From Denitrovibrio acetiphilus DSM 12809 (GTDB lineage Bacteria; Chrysiogenota; Deferribacteres; Deferribacterales; Geovibrionaceae), in assembly GCF_000025725.1 (NCBI RefSeq), contig NC_013943.1:372001-436000 (forward strand): a DNA stretch of 64,000 nucleotides, read 5' to 3'. The position numbers and the translations under genes are program-made. The notes beneath the pieces were generated by a model, which saw only the letters and a program-made list of their open reading frames with translations, made no database searches and was not told where the DNA came from. Below, piece by piece: positions 6,812-21,256 of this stretch; position 1 is the stretch's first letter; every line of letters begins with the position of its first letter.

Positions 6812-9800
6812 ATGTATTTGACCAGCAAACCCACCGAGAGACGTAACTTTTCAAGAATTCAGAAGGTTATAGACATCCCTGACCTTATTGAAGTTCAGAG
6901 AGATTCATATGTTGATTTCCTTCAGGCCGAATATACACCGGAGACTCGTGTTGTAAAAGGGCTAGAGGAAGTTTTTCGTGAGATTTTCCCAATAACCGAT
7001 TTTAATGAAACTGCGGTATTGGAGTATATAAGCTATAGTATTGAAAAATATAAATATACTCCCGGTGAGGCCATTGACCGCAGCACAACCTTCGCTGCGC
7101 CGCTTAAGATAAAAGTCAGGCTGGTGACATATGATGTAAACGAAGAGACCGGCGAAAAAATGGTTGTCTCTGCGAAAGAGTCAGAAGTATATCTTTGCGA
7201 TATACCTATGATGACGGACAGAGGTACTTTTGTCATAAATGGTGTTGAAAGGGTTATCGTTAACCAACTCCACCGTTCCCCCGGTATCTTCTTCGAAGAT
7301 TTGACTGCATCCAAAGGTGTTATGGAAAAACACCTGTTTAGTGCGAGAATAATCCCCTATAGAGGTTCATGGATAGATTTCGACTTCGATTCTAAAAACA
7401 TCATGTATGTTAGGATCGACAAAAAACGTAAAATACCAGTTACCGTTCTGCTAAAGGCGCTTGGCTATACAGAAAAAGATATTCTTGATACCTATTATAC
7501 AAAAGAGAAAATAACTTTTGATGAAAGGGACAGAATCTTCAAAGAATTTAACGAGGACATCATCCTTGGTCTGCGCAACAGCCTTGATATTCTTGATAAA
7601 GAAGGCAACGTCGTTGTTAAAGCCAATCATAAGATTACCAAAGCAGCAAGAAAAAGAATGGTAAAAGCAGAGATCGAAAAAATCCCTGTTGCTTTTGAAG
7701 ACATTGAACATACATTTTTTGCAGAAGATGTTGTAACTCCTGACGGCGAAGTGCTGATAGAGTCTAATACAGCTATAAGCGAAGAAATGTTTGATAAACT
7801 TAAAGAGAATAACATCAGAGAATTTCAGGTTCTCTTCATAGACAGACTTACATCAGACAGCATTATGCGTGACATCCTTGCTGTTGATAAAGTGAAGACA
7901 CAGGAAGAAGCTCTTATCGACATATATAAGAAACTTCGCCCCGGCGAGCCTGCAACTGAGGAGACTGCTAAAACTCTCTTTGATAACCTCTTTTTTAACC
8001 CGAAAAGATACGACCTTTCCAAAGTTGGTCGTCTTAAAATAAATAAACGTCTTGGTCTCGATGTAGACCTTGATACAACAACCCTGACTGCTGAGGATAT
8101 TGTTGAGACTGTGCGTGTTCTTGAGAACATTCGTAAAGGGCTTGATAAAGTAGATGATATAGATCACCTCGGACACAGAAGGGTAAGAGCTGCCGGTGAG
8201 CAGCTTCAGAACCATATACGGATCGGACTCTCCAGAATGGAGAAGACAGTTAAAGAGCGGATGAGCATACAGGATGTTGAGGATCTCACTCCTCAGGATC
8301 TGCTGAACGCTAAACCACTTTCTGCTTCCATTAAGGAATTCTTCGGAAGCTACCAGCTTTCACAGTTCATGGATCAGACTAATCCGCTTAGTGAGATCAC
8401 TCACAAAAGAAGGCTGTCTGCCCTCGGACCTGGTGGTCTTAACCGTGACAGAGCAGGATTTGAAGTGCGTGACGTGCATACGTCTCACTACGGACGTATC
8501 TGCCCTATTGAAACTCCTGAAGGACCGAACATCGGTCTTATCACATCGCTGACTACGTTTGCTAAAGTGAATGAGTTCGGCTTCATTGAGACACCATACA
8601 GAAAAGTACATGACTGTGTTGTTTCAAATGATGTGGTTTATATGTCTGCTATTGAAGAAGAGGATTACTATGTCGCTCAGGCGAATGCTCCTCTGAACCC
8701 TGACGGTACATTCATCAGGGATTTCGTGGCTGCAAGATACCAAGGTGATTCACTCCTCACTGGTAAAGAAAATATCCAGTATATGGATATTTCACCTAAG
8801 CAGATAGTTTCAGTTTCCGCCGCGCTTATTCCGTTTCTTGAACACGACGATGCTAACCGTGCTCTGATGGGGTCAAACATGCAGCGTCAGGCTGTTCCTC
8901 TTGTCAGAACTGACTCACCTATAGTGGGGACAGGTATGGAAGGGAAAGTTGCTGTTGACTCTGGTGCGGTTATCACAGCGAAAAGACCGGGAGTTATTGA
9001 ATATATAGATTCAGCTAAAATTGCAGTCAGATATAAAGACGGAGATGATTTCGGTCTTGATGTCTATGATCTGGTGAAATATAGAAGATCCAACCAGGAT
9101 ACATGTATCAACTATAAGCCTATTGTTAAACCGGGTGAGAAAGTTGAGCAGGGTGCCATGCTTGCCGGAGGACCAGCCACTGATAATGGTGAGCTTGCTC
9201 TCGGTCAGAACATGGTTCTCGCATTCATGCCGTGGATGGGTTACAACTATGAGGACTCCATTCTTATCTCTGAAAATGTTGTTAAAGAAGATAGATATAC
9301 TTCTATACACATTGAGGAATTCGAGATTGAGGCAAGGGACACTAAGCTTGGACCTGAAGAGATAACTGCGGACATACCTAACGTGTCTGACGAAGCTTTG
9401 AAGGATCTTGACGAAAGCGGAATTATCCGCATCGGTGCGAGAGTTAAGCCCAGAGACATCCTTGTAGGTAAAGTTACACCGAAGGGTGAGACACAGGCGA
9501 CTCCTGAAGAAAAACTGCTCAGAGCCATTTTCGGTGAGAAGGCAGGAGACGTAAAAGATGCATCTCTGAGAGTTCCGCCAAGTATTACAGGTACTGTTGT
9601 TGATGTACAGGTAATGACAAGAAGAGGCATTGAAAAGGACTCAAGAACAGAGATCATCGAAAAAGCTGAGTACGAGTCAATCCAGAAGGATTATGAAAGA
9701 GAGCTGAAAGCACTTGAGAAATCAAGAAATGATCAGATAAGCTCTTTCCTCGTAGGTAAAAAGCTTAAATCAGATTACTCTAATAATGAGATAAGGATTG

Positions 9801-10807
9801 CTAAAGATACAGAGCTCACCGCCGAGCTCGTTAAAGATTTTCTTTATACAGACCTTATTCAGATAGAAATAAATGAGCAGAGCGCATTTGAAGCACACAT
9901 ACAATCTGTAAATGGTCAGTATTTTGTAAAAGTGCAGGCCGCAGAGGAATATTTCAGAGATAAAAAGAAAAAAGTTGAGAAGGGCGATGAACTTCCGGCT
10001 GGTGTTCTAAAATCTGTGAAAGTATATGTAGCTATCAAAAGAAAGCTTTCTGTTGGTGACAAAATGGCTGGACGACACGGTAACAAAGGTGTTGTGTCCA
10101 GAATCCTCCCAGCAGAAGACATGCCATACCTGCCGGATGGTACACCTGTTGATGTAGTTATGAACCCCCTTGCGGTTCCTTCCCGTATGAACGTTGGACA
10201 GGTGCTTGAAGTGCATCTTGGCTGGGCTGGACGTAAGCTCGGAATGAAAGTTGCAACTGAAGTTTTTGACGGAGCCAGAGAATCTGACATTAAAAAAATG
10301 TTGGTTGAGGCCGGATTTCAGGAAGACGGACAGACAGTCCTTTACGATGGACGTACAGGCGAGCGGTTTGAGCAGGAAGTAACAGTCGGTGTTATGTATA
10401 TCCTGAAACTTCACCACCTTGTTGATACTAAACTGCACGCACGGTCAACCGGCCCATACTCACTTGTTACACAGCAGCCTCTCGGTGGTAAAGCACAGTT
10501 TGGTGGGCAGAGGCTCGGAGAGATGGAGGTTTGGGCACTTGAGGCATACGGTGCTGCGAATGTCCTGCAGGAGATGCTTACTGTTAAGTCTGACGACGTT
10601 GAAGGACGTACAACAGTTTATGAAGCTATCGTTAACGGTAACTTCAGCTTTACTCCTAGCATGCCGGAGTCATTTAACGTTCTTATAAAAGAACTTCAGG
10701 GTCTTGCGTTGGATATGGATCTGCTCTCGATGGATGAGGACGGAGTTCTTCAGATGCCTGAGAATGATAATAAACATAATGACGATGATAATATGGAGGA
10801 CTCATAA
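6812..10807 (+). CDS. rpoB: DNA-directed RNA polymerase beta subunit
   Basis: 1331 residues from ATG 6812, preceded by CGGAAGGTGAAACGA. An in-frame ATG at 6755 lies in the attenuator hairpin and lacks an RBS. The rifampicin-pocket segment [20 protein letters not shown] followed by LSALGPGG has the sensitive-type D, H and S residues. [10 protein letters not shown], the [10 protein letters not shown] block and the C-terminal [21 protein letters not shown] switch region are intact. The stop overlaps the rpoC start by 1 nt (TAATG). Confidence 0.97.
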   Translation: MYLTSKPTERRNFSRIQKVIDIPDLIEVQRDSYVDFLQAEYTPETRVVKGLEEVFREIFPITDFNETAVLEYISYSIEKYKYTPGEAIDRSTTFAAPLKIKVRLVTYDVNEETGEKMVVSAKESEVYLCDIPMMTDRGTFVINGVERVIVNQLHRSPGIFFEDLTASKGVMEKHLFSARIIPYRGSWIDFDFDSKNIMYVRIDKKRKIPVTVLLKALGYTEKDILDTYYTKEKITFDERDRIFKEFNEDIILGLRNSLDILDKEGNVVVKANHKITKAARKRMVKAEIEKIPVAFEDIEHTFFAEDVVTPDGEVLIESNTAISEEMFDKLKENNIREFQVLFIDRLTSDSIMRDILAVDKVKTQEEALIDIYKKLRPGEPATEETAKTLFDNLFFNPKRYDLSKVGRLKINKRLGLDVDLDTTTLTAEDIVETVRVLENIRKGLDKVDDIDHLGHRRVRAAGEQLQNHIRIGLSRMEKTVKERMSIQDVEDLTPQDLLNAKPLSASIKEFFGSYQLSQFMDQTNPLSEITHKRRLSALGPGGLNRDRAGFEVRDVHTSHYGRICPIETPEGPNIGLITSLTTFAKVNEFGFIETPYRKVHDCVVSNDVVYMSAIEEEDYYVAQANAPLNPDGTFIRDFVAARYQGDSLLTGKENIQYMDISPKQIVSVSAALIPFLEHDDANRALMGSNMQRQAVPLVRTDSPIVGTGMEGKVAVDSGAVITAKRPGVIEYIDSAKIAVRYKDGDDFGLDVYDLVKYRRSNQDTCINYKPIVKPGEKVEQGAMLAGGPATDNGELALGQNMVLAFMPWMGYNYEDSILISENVVKEDRYTSIHIEEFEIEARDTKLGPEEITADIPNVSDEALKDLDESGIIRIGARVKPRDILVGKVTPKGETQATPEEKLLRAIFGEKAGDVKDASLRVPPSITGTVVDVQVMTRRGIEKDSRTEIIEKAEYESIQKDYERELKALEKSRNDQISSFLVGKKLKSDYSNNEIRIAKDTELTAELVKDFLYTDLIQIEINEQSAFEAHIQSVNGQYFVKVQAAEEYFRDKKKKVEKGDELPAGVLKSVKVYVAIKRKLSVGDKMAGRHGNKGVVSRILPAEDMPYLPDGTPVDVVMNPLAVPSRMNVGQVLEVHLGWAGRKLGMKVATEVFDGARESDIKKMLVEAGFQEDGQTVLYDGRTGERFEQEVTVGVMYILKLHHLVDTKLHARSTGPYSLVTQQPLGGKAQFGGQRLGEMEVWALEAYGAANVLQEMLTVKSDDVEGRTTVYEAIVNGNFSFTPSMPESFNVLIKELQGLALDMDLLSMDEDGVLQMPENDNKHNDDDNMEDS

Positions 10808-13800
10808 TGGATAGAGTGAGTACCTTGGACAAGAAGAAGTCACAGTTTTTTGATGCTATTCGTATTAAAATAGCATCCCCTGAGAAGATCCTTTCATGGT
10901 CTTCAGGTGAAGTGACAAAACCTGAAACTATTAACTACCGTACATTCAAGCCTGAAAGAGATGGTTTGTTCTGTGCGAAAATCTTCGGACCAGTTAAAGA
11001 CTGGGAGTGTCTCTGCGGTAAGTATAAACGTATGAAACACAGAGGCATCGTATGCGAAAAGTGCGGTGTTGAGGTTATCCAGTCGAAGGTGAGACGTGAG
11101 AGGATGGGGCATATCGACCTCGCTTCTCCTGTATGTCACATCTGGTTCTTTAAAGGGACACCCAGCCGTATAGGCTCCATACTTGACCTTTCTATAAAAG
11201 ATATAGAGAGAATCATCTACTTCGAGTCATACATCGTTACTGATCCTAAAAATACTCCGCTGAAAGAGCGTGAGCTGCTGACTGAAGACAGATACCGTAA
11301 ACTTGTAGAAGAGCTGGGTATCGGATCTTTTGAAGCTAAAATCGGTGCTGAGGCTATCAAAGACCTCCTTAAAAAAGTCGATCTCGACCTTCTGCTCATA
11401 GAGCTGAAAGAGGAGCTCCGTGATACCACAAGTATGCAGAAAAAGCTCAAGCTTGCTAAAAGGCTGAGAGTTGTTGAGGCGTTCCGTAAATCCGGCAACA
11501 AACCGGAGTGGATGATACTTGATGTTCTGCCGGTTATTCCGCCGGAACTTCGCCCGCTTGTTCCTCTGGACGGCGGACGCTTTGCAACATCCGACCTTAA
11601 CGACCTTTACAGAAGGGTTATCAACAGAAATAACAGATTGAAAAAGCTCATGGAACTTAACGCTCCTGAGATTATTATAAGAAATGAGAAACGTATGCTT
11701 CAGGAAGCTGTCGATGCACTGTTTGACAACGGTCGTCGTGGTCGGGTGATTCGCAGCTCTAACAAGCGCCCTCTTAAATCCCTTTCAGATATGATCAAAG
11801 GTAAGCAGGGTCGTTTCCGTCAAAACCTTCTTGGTAAGAGGGTTGACTATTCAGGACGTTCCGTTATTGTTGCGGGACCTACCCTGAACATGCACCAGTG
11901 CGGTATTCCTAAAATAATGGCGCTGGAGCTTTTCAAACCTTTCCTCTACTACAAGCTTGAAAAAGAGAGAGGCATTGCCTCCACAATTAAACAAGCTAAA
12001 AAGATGGTTGAGGAGCAGAGACCAGAAGTATGGGACGTGCTGGAAGAGGTTATTAAGGAACATCCTGTAATGCTCAATCGTGCCCCCACACTGCACAGGC
12101 TCGGTATTCAGGCATTTGAGCCTGTACTTATAGAAGGTAAAGCTATCCGTCTTCACCCCCTCGTTTGTCCTGCGTTTAACGCTGACTTTGACGGTGACCA
12201 GATGGCTGTACACGTACCGCTTTCTTATGAAGCACAGCTTGAAGCACGTACGTTGATGCTTGCTTCCTACAACATTTTGTCCCCTGCGCACGGTAAACCG
12301 CTTGCAGTTCCTACGCAGGATATGGTTCTCGGTATATATTATCTCACACGTGAGATGAGAAATGCTATCGGTGCAGGGAAAACTTTCTCCAGCACAAACG
12401 AAGTTATGATCGCACTGGATCATGGCAAAGTTGATATGCATGCTGAGATCAAAGTACGTATAAACGGTAAATACTATGACACAATTCCCGGCAGGATAAT
12501 ACTTTACTCTATTGTTCCTGAAGGGATTGAATTTGATGTTGTGAATAAGCTGTTTGGCAAAAAAGATCTCGTGACACTTGTAGACACTGTTTACAAGCGT
12601 CTCGGCAACTACCATACAGTAAACTTCCTTGATGCACTCAAAAACCTTGGTTTCAGCTATGCTGCTAAAGCCGGTTACTCCATATGTATTGATGACCTTA
12701 TCATCCCTGCTGAGAAGCAGGATCTTATTGATCAGGCAAATACAAAAGTGCGCGAGATTGACGAACACTACCGTGAAGGTGCACTTACATCAGGTGAGCG
12801 TTACAACCAGATCATTGACACATGGTCTACTACCAACGACACTATTACAGACAAGCTGATGAAAACTATCCAGAACATCGGTGGTGACAAGTCTAAAACT
12901 GAAAAGCGTGAACGCTTTTATAACCCTATATACGTTATGGCGCACTCAGGTGCGAGGGGTTCTAAGGCGCAGATTTCACAGCTTGCAGGGATGAGGGGGC
13001 TGATGGCCAAGCCGTCTGGTGAGATCATTGAGACACCTATTATATCTAATTTCCGTGAAGGGCTGACAGTACTTCAGTATTTCATCTCTACTCACGGTGC
13101 TCGTAAAGGTCTTGCGGATACAGCCCTTAAGACAGCGAACTCAGGTTATCTTACAAGAAGACTTGTTGACGTTGCTCAGGATGTTATCATATCAATTGAC
13201 GACTGTCAGACCATTAAAGGTATCGAAATATCTGCCCTTATGGAAGGTTCTGAAATAGTTGAGTCACTTGGCGAGCGTATTTACGGACGTTACACACTTG
13301 AAGACATTTATGATACTGTGACAGATGATCTTATCGTAGAAGGTAACTCACTTATCACAGGTGATATCGTTAAAAAGATAGAAAGAGCTGGTATCGACAG
13401 AGTGAAGGTTCGCTCCGTTCTTACCTGTGAGGCAAAACATGGCGCATGTAAATATTGCTATGGGCTTGATCTCGCAACCCGCAGGGAAGTAGAAACAGGT
13501 GAAGCTGTGGGTATTATAGCAGCCCAGTCCATCGGTGAACCTGGTACACAGCTTACTATGAGAACTTTCCACATTGGTGGTGCTGCGTCATCATCTGCTG
13601 AGCAGTCCAGCCTTAACGCTAAGATAGGTGGCCGTATTGCTACTGAAGAGATGAAGATTGTTGACAACAGATATGGAGAGCCGACTGTACTTAATAGAAA
13701 TGGTTTACTTAAAATCATAGACCCCGAAGGGCGTGTTCTTGAGAAGTATAACATCGCTTATGGTACAAAACTTCATGCAAAAGAGGGCGATCTTGTTAAG

Positions 13801-14895
13801 CAGGGCGCACTTATAGCTGAGTGGGATCCTTATGCTGCTGTAATTATGACAGAGTTCAAAGGTCGTGTTGCATTCGGCGATATTGTTGAAGGGGAAACTC
13901 TTAAAGAAGATATCGACTCCATCACAGGTCTGTCTCAGAAAGTAATTATCAGTAACACAAGGGGACGTAAGCAACCTCGTGTTTCTATTAAGGATGAGAA
14001 TAATAAAACTGTTCAGCGATACATCCTCCCCGTTGGTGCGAACATTATGGTTGAGGAGAATGACGAGATCCTGCCTGGTGATATAGTGGCTAAAATACCT
14101 CGTGATACTCAGAAGACTAAAGATATTACAGTTGGTCTTCCTAGGGTAGCAGAGCTTTTTGAAGCAAGAAAACCTAAAGATCCTGCGGTTATCGCGGAGA
14201 TCGACGGTATTGTGACTATAGAAAATACAGCAAGAGGTCTCAGGAAACTGACCATCACGAACGAAGAAACGGGTGTTAAAAAGAGTTATAATATTTCTGT
14301 ACAGAGATACATCAATGTACACGAAGGTGACAGGGTGAAAGCTGGTGAGGCGCTCATAGATGGTCTTATCAACCCTCACGATATCCTTGCTGTACTCGGT
14401 GAAGAAGCTCTGGAAAGATACCTCGTGGATGAAATTCAGGAAGTTTATCGTAAGCAGGGTGTGCATATTAACGACAAACACATTGAAGTAATTGCACGTC
14501 AGATGCTTAAGAAAATCATCGTTGAAGATCCGGGTGACTCTAACTTTATGCCTAACGAAGAAGTCTACAAGGCTGAATTCGTTAAGGTTTATCAGGAGAC
14601 ACTTGATAAAGGTCTCAGACCTCCTCAAGGTAGATCTATTCTTCAGGGGATTACAAAAGCTGCTCTTAACACACAGAGTTTTATCTCTGCTGCTTCATTC
14701 CAGGAGACAACAAGAGTGCTCACGGATGCGGCTTGTTCAGGTAAGCTTGATGAACTGAGAGGACTTAAAGAGAATGTTATTATGGGTAAACTGATACCTG
14801 CCGGTACAGGTTCTAAACACATATGTAACACTAAATACAAGTTTCTCAGACCAAATCCGGAAGCAGAGACATCTGCATCTGGTGAAGTAAAATAA
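10807..14895 (+). CDS. rpoC: DNA-directed RNA polymerase beta' subunit
   Basis: 1362 residues. N-terminal zinc ribbon [19 protein letters not shown], the catalytic magnesium loop NADFDGDQM (about 457-465), the bridge/trigger region with [20 protein letters not shown], and the second zinc site [13 protein letters not shown] are all present. Coupled to rpoB by TAATG. A strong intrinsic terminator follows the stop. Confidence 0.97.
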   Translation: MDRVSTLDKKKSQFFDAIRIKIASPEKILSWSSGEVTKPETINYRTFKPERDGLFCAKIFGPVKDWECLCGKYKRMKHRGIVCEKCGVEVIQSKVRRERMGHIDLASPVCHIWFFKGTPSRIGSILDLSIKDIERIIYFESYIVTDPKNTPLKERELLTEDRYRKLVEELGIGSFEAKIGAEAIKDLLKKVDLDLLLIELKEELRDTTSMQKKLKLAKRLRVVEAFRKSGNKPEWMILDVLPVIPPELRPLVPLDGGRFATSDLNDLYRRVINRNNRLKKLMELNAPEIIIRNEKRMLQEAVDALFDNGRRGRVIRSSNKRPLKSLSDMIKGKQGRFRQNLLGKRVDYSGRSVIVAGPTLNMHQCGIPKIMALELFKPFLYYKLEKERGIASTIKQAKKMVEEQRPEVWDVLEEVIKEHPVMLNRAPTLHRLGIQAFEPVLIEGKAIRLHPLVCPAFNADFDGDQMAVHVPLSYEAQLEARTLMLASYNILSPAHGKPLAVPTQDMVLGIYYLTREMRNAIGAGKTFSSTNEVMIALDHGKVDMHAEIKVRINGKYYDTIPGRIILYSIVPEGIEFDVVNKLFGKKDLVTLVDTVYKRLGNYHTVNFLDALKNLGFSYAAKAGYSICIDDLIIPAEKQDLIDQANTKVREIDEHYREGALTSGERYNQIIDTWSTTNDTITDKLMKTIQNIGGDKSKTEKRERFYNPIYVMAHSGARGSKAQISQLAGMRGLMAKPSGEIIETPIISNFREGLTVLQYFISTHGARKGLADTALKTANSGYLTRRLVDVAQDVIISIDDCQTIKGIEISALMEGSEIVESLGERIYGRYTLEDIYDTVTDDLIVEGNSLITGDIVKKIERAGIDRVKVRSVLTCEAKHGACKYCYGLDLATRREVETGEAVGIIAAQSIGEPGTQLTMRTFHIGGAASSSAEQSSLNAKIGGRIATEEMKIVDNRYGEPTVLNRNGLLKIIDPEGRVLEKYNIAYGTKLHAKEGDLVKQGALIAEWDPYAAVIMTEFKGRVAFGDIVEGETLKEDIDSITGLSQKVIISNTRGRKQPRVSIKDENNKTVQRYILPVGANIMVEENDEILPGDIVAKIPRDTQKTKDITVGLPRVAELFEARKPKDPAVIAEIDGIVTIENTARGLRKLTITNEETGVKKSYNISVQRYINVHEGDRVKAGEALIDGLINPHDILAVLGEEALERYLVDEIQEVYRKQGVHINDKHIEVIARQMLKKIIVEDPGDSNFMPNEEVYKAEFVKVYQETLDKGLRPPQGRSILQGITKAALNTQSFISAASFQETTRVLTDAACSGKLDELRGLKENVIMGKLIPAGTGSKHICNTKYKFLRPNPEAETSASGEVK

Positions 14896-14918
14896 AGTTG
14901 CTTTAGATATATTTTTAA

Positions 14919-14944
14919 GGGGAGCATTTGCTCCCCTTTTCTTT
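14919..14944 (+). terminator. Intrinsic terminator of the rpoBC block
   Basis: GGGGAGC (14919-14925), loop ATTT, GCTCCCC (14930-14936), then TTTTCTTTT. It is placed 24 bp after the rpoC stop. Confidence 0.92.
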
Positions 14945-15089
14945 TGAGTCTTCTACGTCAGGGTCACATTCACCCTGCGAATGGCTGTTCAGCATCAGAA
15001 CCACCGATTACTTCAAAACTAGCTAAACGCAACTCTGCATAGTGTTTCCGGCAGGAATACACAGTGGATTGCAAATATCAATATAATAC

Positions 15090-15118
15090 TTGACAATACT
15101 TGCTTGTATTGGTAGATT
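15090..15118 (+). promoter_or_regulatory. Promoter of the str-S10-spc-alpha block
   Basis: TTGACA (15090-15095), a 17-bp spacer, then TAGATT (15113-15118). It lies in the 298-bp gap between the rpoC terminator and rpsL. The gap also holds a small hairpin CAGGGT-ACCCTG near 14960 of unknown role, and nothing else I can name. Confidence 0.75.
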
Positions 15119-15193
15119 ACATGCTCTTTCGCCCTAGAGATGGGAGGATTACGTCTTGTCTCAGGGTAAAAGAAATATAAAGGAGGTGCGACG

Positions 15194-16050
<857 letters not shown>

Positions 16051-16062
16051 TGGAGGATCTGC

Positions 16063-18135
16063 GTGGCTAGAAAAGTTGCTCTCGATATGCAGAGAAACAT
16101 TGGTATCATGGCCCACATTGATGCCGGGAAAACTACTACAACTGAAAGGATTCTCTTTTACACTGGTGTAAACTACAAAATCGGTGAAGTGCACGACGGT
16201 AATGCAACAATGGACTGGATGGAACAGGAGCAGGAGCGTGGTATCACTATCACATCCGCTACTACTCAGTGTTTCTGGAAAGACCACCGCATTAACATTA
16301 TCGACACACCGGGACACGTTGACTTTACTATTGAAGTTGAACGTTCCCTTAAAGTGCTCGACAGTGCGTGTGCAGTTTTCTGTGCAGTTGGCGGGGTAGA
16401 ACCTCAGTCTGAAACTGTATGGAGACAAGCCGATAAATATAAAGTACCGAGAATCGCCTTTGTCAACAAGATGGACAGAACAGGCGCAAATTTCTTTAAT
16501 GTTGTTAATCAGCTTAAAGAGAGACTCGGTGCAAACCCTGTGCCTATTCAGCTCCCTATCGGCGCTGAAGAAAAGTTCGAGGGTGTTATAGACCTCGTAG
16601 AGATGAAGGCTGTCATCTGGAACGGAGAGGAGCTCGGTGCTTCTTTTGACGTTGTTGACATCCCCGCAGAATATAAAGAGCAGGCCGAAGAGTACAGAAC
16701 TGCACTCATCGAAGCTGTTGCTGATTCTGACGAGGCTCTCATGGAGAAATACTTCGAAGGCGAAGAGCTTACTGTAGACGAGATAAAAGCCGGTATCAGA
16801 AAATGTGTTATAAATATTTCCTTCATACCTGTGCTTTGCGGGACAGCCTTTAAAAATAAAGGTGTTCAGACTCTTCTCGATGCTGTTACTATGTATATGC
16901 CGTCTCCGCTTGATGTTCCGGCTATCAAAGGTATTAACCCTGATACTGAGCAGGAAGAAGAGAGACCGGCTGATGATAACGCACCGTTTTCAGCTCTTGC
17001 TTTTAAAATTATGACAGACCCTTATATGGGACAGCTTACTTACTTCAGAGTTTATTCCGGTAAACTCGAAGCGGGCAGCTATGTCGTAAACTCCACAAAA
17101 GACAAGAAAGAACGTGTCGGACGTCTTCTTAAAATGCACGCCGACAAACGTGAAGAGATCAAAGATATCTATGCTGGTGATATTTGCGCCACTGTAGGTC
17201 TTAAGTATACAACTACTGGTGATACACTCTCTGATCCTGACCATAGAGTCATACTTGAGTCTATGACCTTCCCTGATCCTGTTATATCCGTAGCAGTTGA
17301 GCCTAAGTCAAAAGGCGATCAGGAAAAGCTTTCACAGGCTCTCCAGAAGCTTGCTCAGGAAGACCCGTCTTTCAGAGTTAAAGTCGATGAAGAAACTGGT
17401 CAGACAATTATTTCCGGTATGGGTGAGCTTCATCTTGAAATCATCGTTGATAGAATGATGAGAGAATTCAAGGTTGAAGCAAATGTTGGTAATCCTCAGG
17501 TTGCTTACCGTGAGGCAATTACTAAGTCTGTGTCCGGTGAAGGAAAATACATTAAGCAGTCTGGTGGTCGTGGTCAGTATGGTCACGTATGTCTGGAACT
17601 TCATCCGCTTAAACCAGGTGAAGGGTTTGTATTCGAGAACAAAATCGTTGGTGGTTCTGTTCCTAGAGAGTATATCCCTGCTATTGAGAAAGGTATCGAA
17701 GAGTCACTCTCTAACGGCTGTCTTGCAGGTTACCCTGTGGAAGATATCAAGGCTGTTCTGTTTGATGGTTCTTACCACGATGTCGACTCAAACGAGATGG
17801 CGTTTAAAATCGCTGCATCTATGGCATTCAAAGATCTGTCCAAAAAGGCAGGGCCCGTTATTCTTGAACCTATCATGAAGGTTGAAGTTGTTGCACCTGA
17901 TGAATACACAGGTGATGTTATGGGTGACCTTAGCTCCAGAAGGGGTAAGGTTGAAGGGATGGATATGAGAGGCGGCGCTCAAGTCATCAAATGTATGGTT
18001 CCGCTTAAGGAGATGTTCGGTTATGCAACTCAGCTGAGGTCTATTACACAGGGTAGAGCTACTTACTCTATGCATTTCGACCACTACACTCAGGTGCCTA
18101 ACAACGTCGCCGAAGAAATAATGAAAACTAACTAA
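16063..18135 (+). CDS. fusA: Elongation factor G
   Basis: 690 residues from GTG 16063, after TGGAGGATCTGC. This is the ribosomal translocase GTPase. G1 [33 protein letters not shown] and NKMDRTGA are intact, followed by domains II-V. The position between rpsG and tuf is the classic str operon. Only one fusA is seen here. Confidence 0.97.
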   Translation: MARKVALDMQRNIGIMAHIDAGKTTTTERILFYTGVNYKIGEVHDGNATMDWMEQEQERGITITSATTQCFWKDHRINIIDTPGHVDFTIEVERSLKVLDSACAVFCAVGGVEPQSETVWRQADKYKVPRIAFVNKMDRTGANFFNVVNQLKERLGANPVPIQLPIGAEEKFEGVIDLVEMKAVIWNGEELGASFDVVDIPAEYKEQAEEYRTALIEAVADSDEALMEKYFEGEELTVDEIKAGIRKCVINISFIPVLCGTAFKNKGVQTLLDAVTMYMPSPLDVPAIKGINPDTEQEEERPADDNAPFSALAFKIMTDPYMGQLTYFRVYSGKLEAGSYVVNSTKDKKERVGRLLKMHADKREEIKDIYAGDICATVGLKYTTTGDTLSDPDHRVILESMTFPDPVISVAVEPKSKGDQEKLSQALQKLAQEDPSFRVKVDEETGQTIISGMGELHLEIIVDRMMREFKVEANVGNPQVAYREAITKSVSGEGKYIKQSGGRGQYGHVCLELHPLKPGEGFVFENKIVGGSVPREYIPAIEKGIEESLSNGCLAGYPVEDIKAVLFDGSYHDVDSNEMAFKIAASMAFKDLSKKAGPVILEPIMKVEVVAPDEYTGDVMGDLSSRRGKVEGMDMRGGAQVIKCMVPLKEMFGYATQLRSITQGRATYSMHFDHYTQVPNNVAEEIMKTN

Positions 18136-18167
18136 AATAAATATTTTAAATTTTTGGAGGACCTATA

Positions 18168-19352
18168 ATGGCCAAGGCAAAATTTGAAAGGAAGAAACCT
18201 CACGTAAACGTGGGTACAATCGGTCACGTAGACCATGGTAAAACAACCCTTACAGCCGCAATGACAACAGTTCTTAGTAAGCGCGGTTTTTGTGAGGCAG
18301 TGGATTTCGCAAATATCGACAAAGCTCCAGAAGAGCGTGAGCGCGGTATAACCATTGCGACATCTCACGTCGAATACGAATCAGAAGTTCGCCACTACGC
18401 ACACGTAGACTGTCCGGGTCACGCGGATTATGTAAAAAACATGATCACAGGTGCCGCACAGATGGACGGAGCAATTCTTGTAGTAAGTGCATCTGACGGT
18501 CCTATGCCTCAGACACGTGAGCACATCCTTCTTGCACGTCAGGTAGGAGTTCCTACGATAGTAGTCTTCATGAACAAATGTGACATGGTAGACGACGAAG
18601 AGCTTCTTGAGCTTGTAGAGCTTGAGATCCGTGATCTTCTCAGTGCTTATGAGTTTCCTGGCGATGATACACCAATCATTCAGGGATCAGCTCTTAAAGC
18701 TCTTGAAGGTGATGTAGCTTATGAAGAGAAAATAATAGAGCTTGTCCAGGCACTTGATGATTTCATTCCTGAACCTGAGCGTGACATAGATAAGCCTTTT
18801 ATTATGCCTATCGAGGATGTATTTTCAATTTCCGGACGTGGTACAGTTGTGACAGGACGTATTGAGCGTGGAGTTGTAAAAGTATCTGAAGAGATTGAGA
18901 TCGTAGGTATTAAAGATACAGTAAAGACAGTAGTAACCGGAGTTGAGATGTTCCGTAAACTTCTTGATCAGGGTGAGGCTGGAGATAATGTCGGAGTACT
19001 TCTCCGTGGTATCAAGAAAGATGACGTAGAGCGTGGTCAGGTGCTTGCTAAGCCAGGTTCCATCACCCCTCACCGTAAGTTTAAAGCAGAAGCTTATATC
19101 CTTACTAAAGAGGAAGGCGGCCGCCACACCCCATTTTTCACAGGCTACCGTCCACAGTTCTATTTCAGAACTACAGACGTGACAGGCATCATCACACTTC
19201 CTGAGGGAGTAGAGATGGTAATGCCTGGTGACAACATCTCTTGTGATGTGGAGCTTATCACTCCGATTGCAATGGACGCAGGTCTTCGTTTCGCTATCCG
19301 TGAGGGTGGTAGAACAGTTGGTGCCGGTGTTGTAACAGAGATATCTGAGTAA
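18168..19352 (+). CDS. tuf: Elongation factor Tu, second copy
   Basis: 394 residues, identical in protein to the copy at 2237-3421. The DNA identity begins at ATG and stops at the last serine codon (TCT here). The leader (TTTTTGGAGGACCTATA) is unrelated to that of copy 1. This is the str-operon tuf, between fusA and rpsJ. It has the same intact G motifs as the first copy. Confidence 0.98.
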   Translation: MAKAKFERKKPHVNVGTIGHVDHGKTTLTAAMTTVLSKRGFCEAVDFANIDKAPEERERGITIATSHVEYESEVRHYAHVDCPGHADYVKNMITGAAQMDGAILVVSASDGPMPQTREHILLARQVGVPTIVVFMNKCDMVDDEELLELVELEIRDLLSAYEFPGDDTPIIQGSALKALEGDVAYEEKIIELVQALDDFIPEPERDIDKPFIMPIEDVFSISGRGTVVTGRIERGVVKVSEEIEIVGIKDTVKTVVTGVEMFRKLLDQGEAGDNVGVLLRGIKKDDVERGQVLAKPGSITPHRKFKAEAYILTKEEGGRHTPFFTGYRPQFYFRTTDVTGIITLPEGVEMVMPGDNISCDVELITPIAMDAGLRFAIREGGRTVGAGVVTEISE

Positions 19353-19365
19353 CCCCGAGGACCTA

Positions 19366-19674
19366 ATGGAAAATCAAAAGATAAGAATTAAACTGAAAGC
19401 TTTCGATTACAAAATACTGGACAAGGCAGTGAAGGACATAGTCAGCACTGCTAAACGTACAGGTGCAGAGGTTGTTGGACCTATCCCGCTTCCTACCCGT
19501 ATCGAAAAGTTTACAGTTCTCAGGTCTCCACACGTTAACAAAAAAGCGAGAGATCAGTTTGAAGTAAGGACACACAAGAGGCTCATCGACATCTTTGAGC
19601 ACAACCCTCAGACTATTGATGCCCTTATGAAACTCGAACTTTCTGCCGGCGTTGACGTAGAAATAAAACTTTAA
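19366..19674 (+). CDS. rpsJ: 30S ribosomal protein S10
   Basis: 102 residues: [17 protein letters not shown] at the start and the loop with [21 protein letters not shown]10 is a 30S head protein and also NusE, the partner of NusG/NusB in antitermination. GAGG precedes ATG. It opens the S10 gene set with no promoter of its own visible. Confidence 0.97.
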   Translation: MENQKIRIKLKAFDYKILDKAVKDIVSTAKRTGAEVVGPIPLPTRIEKFTVLRSPHVNKKARDQFEVRTHKRLIDIFEHNPQTIDALMKLELSAGVDVEIKL

Positions 19675-19688
19675 AAGGTTAAAGAGAA

Positions 19689-20324
19689 ATGGCAAAAGCA
19701 ATTATTGGTAAGAAAGTAGGAATGACACAGGTCTTTAATGAAGACGGTACTGTTGTGCCTGTCACCGTCGTGCTTGCGGGCCCCTGTGTTGTTACCGAAG
19801 TAAGAACAGAAGAAAAGGACGGGTACTCTGCCATTCAGCTGGGTTTTGATGAAATTGTTAAAGAAACAAGAGTAAACAAACCCATGGCCGGTTATTTCAA
19901 AAAGCAGGGCGTTAAGCCTATGAAGTTCCTGAAAGAATTCAGGGGCGAAGCTGGGGAGATAACAGTGGGTCAGCAGGTTGATGTTAATGTCTTCGAGGAA
20001 GGCGATCTCGTAGACGTTCAGGGTACCTCAATAGGTAAAGGCTTTCAGGGTGTAATGAAGCGTCACGGCTTTGCTGGTGGACCTAAAACACACGGTTCTC
20101 ACTTCCATAGAGCTCCTGGTTCTATTGGTATGTGTGAGTTTCCAGGTGAAACCCCTAAAGGCAGAAAGATGCCCGGAAGGATGGGTGGCAAAAAAGTCAC
20201 TGTACAGAATCTCTCCGTGGTGAAAGTAATCCCAGAAACTAACCTGCTGCTTGTAAAAGGTGCTATCCCAGGCCATGATGATGCAATTGTATACATCAAA
20301 GAAGCAGTTAAGGCTAAGAAGTAA
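19689..20324 (+). CDS. rplC: 50S ribosomal protein L3
   Basis: 211 residues. Begins [20 protein letters not shown]; the central extension ([20 protein letters not shown] followed by [11 protein letters not shown]) reaches the peptidyl transferase centre. The glutamine in the GFQG region is the residue methylated by PrmB in other bacteria. The RBS is weak (AAAGAG). Confidence 0.97.
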   Translation: MAKAIIGKKVGMTQVFNEDGTVVPVTVVLAGPCVVTEVRTEEKDGYSAIQLGFDEIVKETRVNKPMAGYFKKQGVKPMKFLKEFRGEAGEITVGQQVDVNVFEEGDLVDVQGTSIGKGFQGVMKRHGFAGGPKTHGSHFHRAPGSIGMCEFPGETPKGRKMPGRMGGKKVTVQNLSVVKVIPETNLLLVKGAIPGHDDAIVYIKEAVKAKK

Positions 20325-20336
20325 TCAGAGGAACTA

Positions 20337-20963
20337 ATGGCTACTTTTGACGTTAAAAACGTAAAAAACGAAACAGTAGGGACGATTGATCTGAGTGACG
20401 AAATTATGTCATATCCTGTAAAATCCTCCCTCATGCACGAAGTTGTAATTATGCAACTCGCAAACAGAAGAGCCGGTACTCATTCTACTCTGAACAGGGC
20501 AAAGATGAAGGGCGGTAGAGGTGCAAAACCTTGGAGACAAAAAGGTACAGGTCGCGCAAGATCTGGTTCCAGAAAATCTCCTATCTGGAGAGGCGGAGCT
20601 ACATGCTTTGGTCCTCAGCCAAGAGACTACTCCTACAGCATGCCTAAGAAAAAGATTAAGAATGCTCTTAAATCCGCTATCAGAGCGAAGACAGAGGCCG
20701 GTGCAGTACATATACTCGATGCTCTCAGTGTAGAGAACGGGAAGACTAAAGAAGCAGTTGAAATCCTTAAGAATTTCGCTGCAGACAGAAAGGTACTTAT
20801 CGTATTTAAGGAGCTTGACGACAAAGCAGTATGTGCTTTCCGCAATATTCCATACGTAGACCTTCTCGATGTTAACGGTCTTAACGTTTATGATGTAATC
20901 AACTCCAGAACAATCCTTGTTTGCAAGGATGCAGTTGAACGCATTCAGGAGGTGCTCGTATGA
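20337..20963 (+). CDS. rplD: 50S ribosomal protein L4
   Basis: 208 residues. The basic loop GGRGAKPWRQKGTGRARSG (about 60-80) lines the exit tunnel. In enterobacteria L4 represses its own operon; no equivalent leader can be recognised here. Its stop overlaps the rplW start (ATGA). Confidence 0.97.
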   Translation: MATFDVKNVKNETVGTIDLSDEIMSYPVKSSLMHEVVIMQLANRRAGTHSTLNRAKMKGGRGAKPWRQKGTGRARSGSRKSPIWRGGATCFGPQPRDYSYSMPKKKIKNALKSAIRAKTEAGAVHILDALSVENGKTKEAVEILKNFAADRKVLIVFKELDDKAVCAFRNIPYVDLLDVNGLNVYDVINSRTILVCKDAVERIQEVLV

Positions 20964-21241
20964 TAACTATCTATGATGTTATTAAAAAGCCTATTATCAC
21001 AGAGAAAGCTGTTGAGGCTAAAGAGACCCTTAATCAAGTAACCTTCGCTGTTGATCCGAGAGCTACAAAGCTTCAGATCAAACAGGCAGTACAAAAACTG
21101 TTTGATGTTAAGGTGAAAGATGTCAGAACTATGAACACCAAAGGTAAAGAGAAACGTTTCGGACGCACAACAGGCAAAAGAAACGATACTAAAAAAGCAA
21201 TTGTTGTTCTGGCTGATGGCGAAACACTGGAGTTTGTATAA
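20960..21241 (+). CDS. rplW: 50S ribosomal protein L23
   Basis: 93 residues: YDVIKKPIITEKAVEAKETL and FDVKVKDVRTMNTKGKEKRFG. L23 sits at the tunnel exit and docks trigger factor and SRP. GGAGGTGCTCGT before ATG lies inside rplD, so the two are translationally coupled. Confidence 0.96.
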   Translation: MITIYDVIKKPIITEKAVEAKETLNQVTFAVDPRATKLQIKQAVQKLFDVKVKDVRTMNTKGKEKRFGRTTGKRNDTKKAIVVLADGETLEFV

Positions 21242-21256
21242 GAGAGGATACCTTAG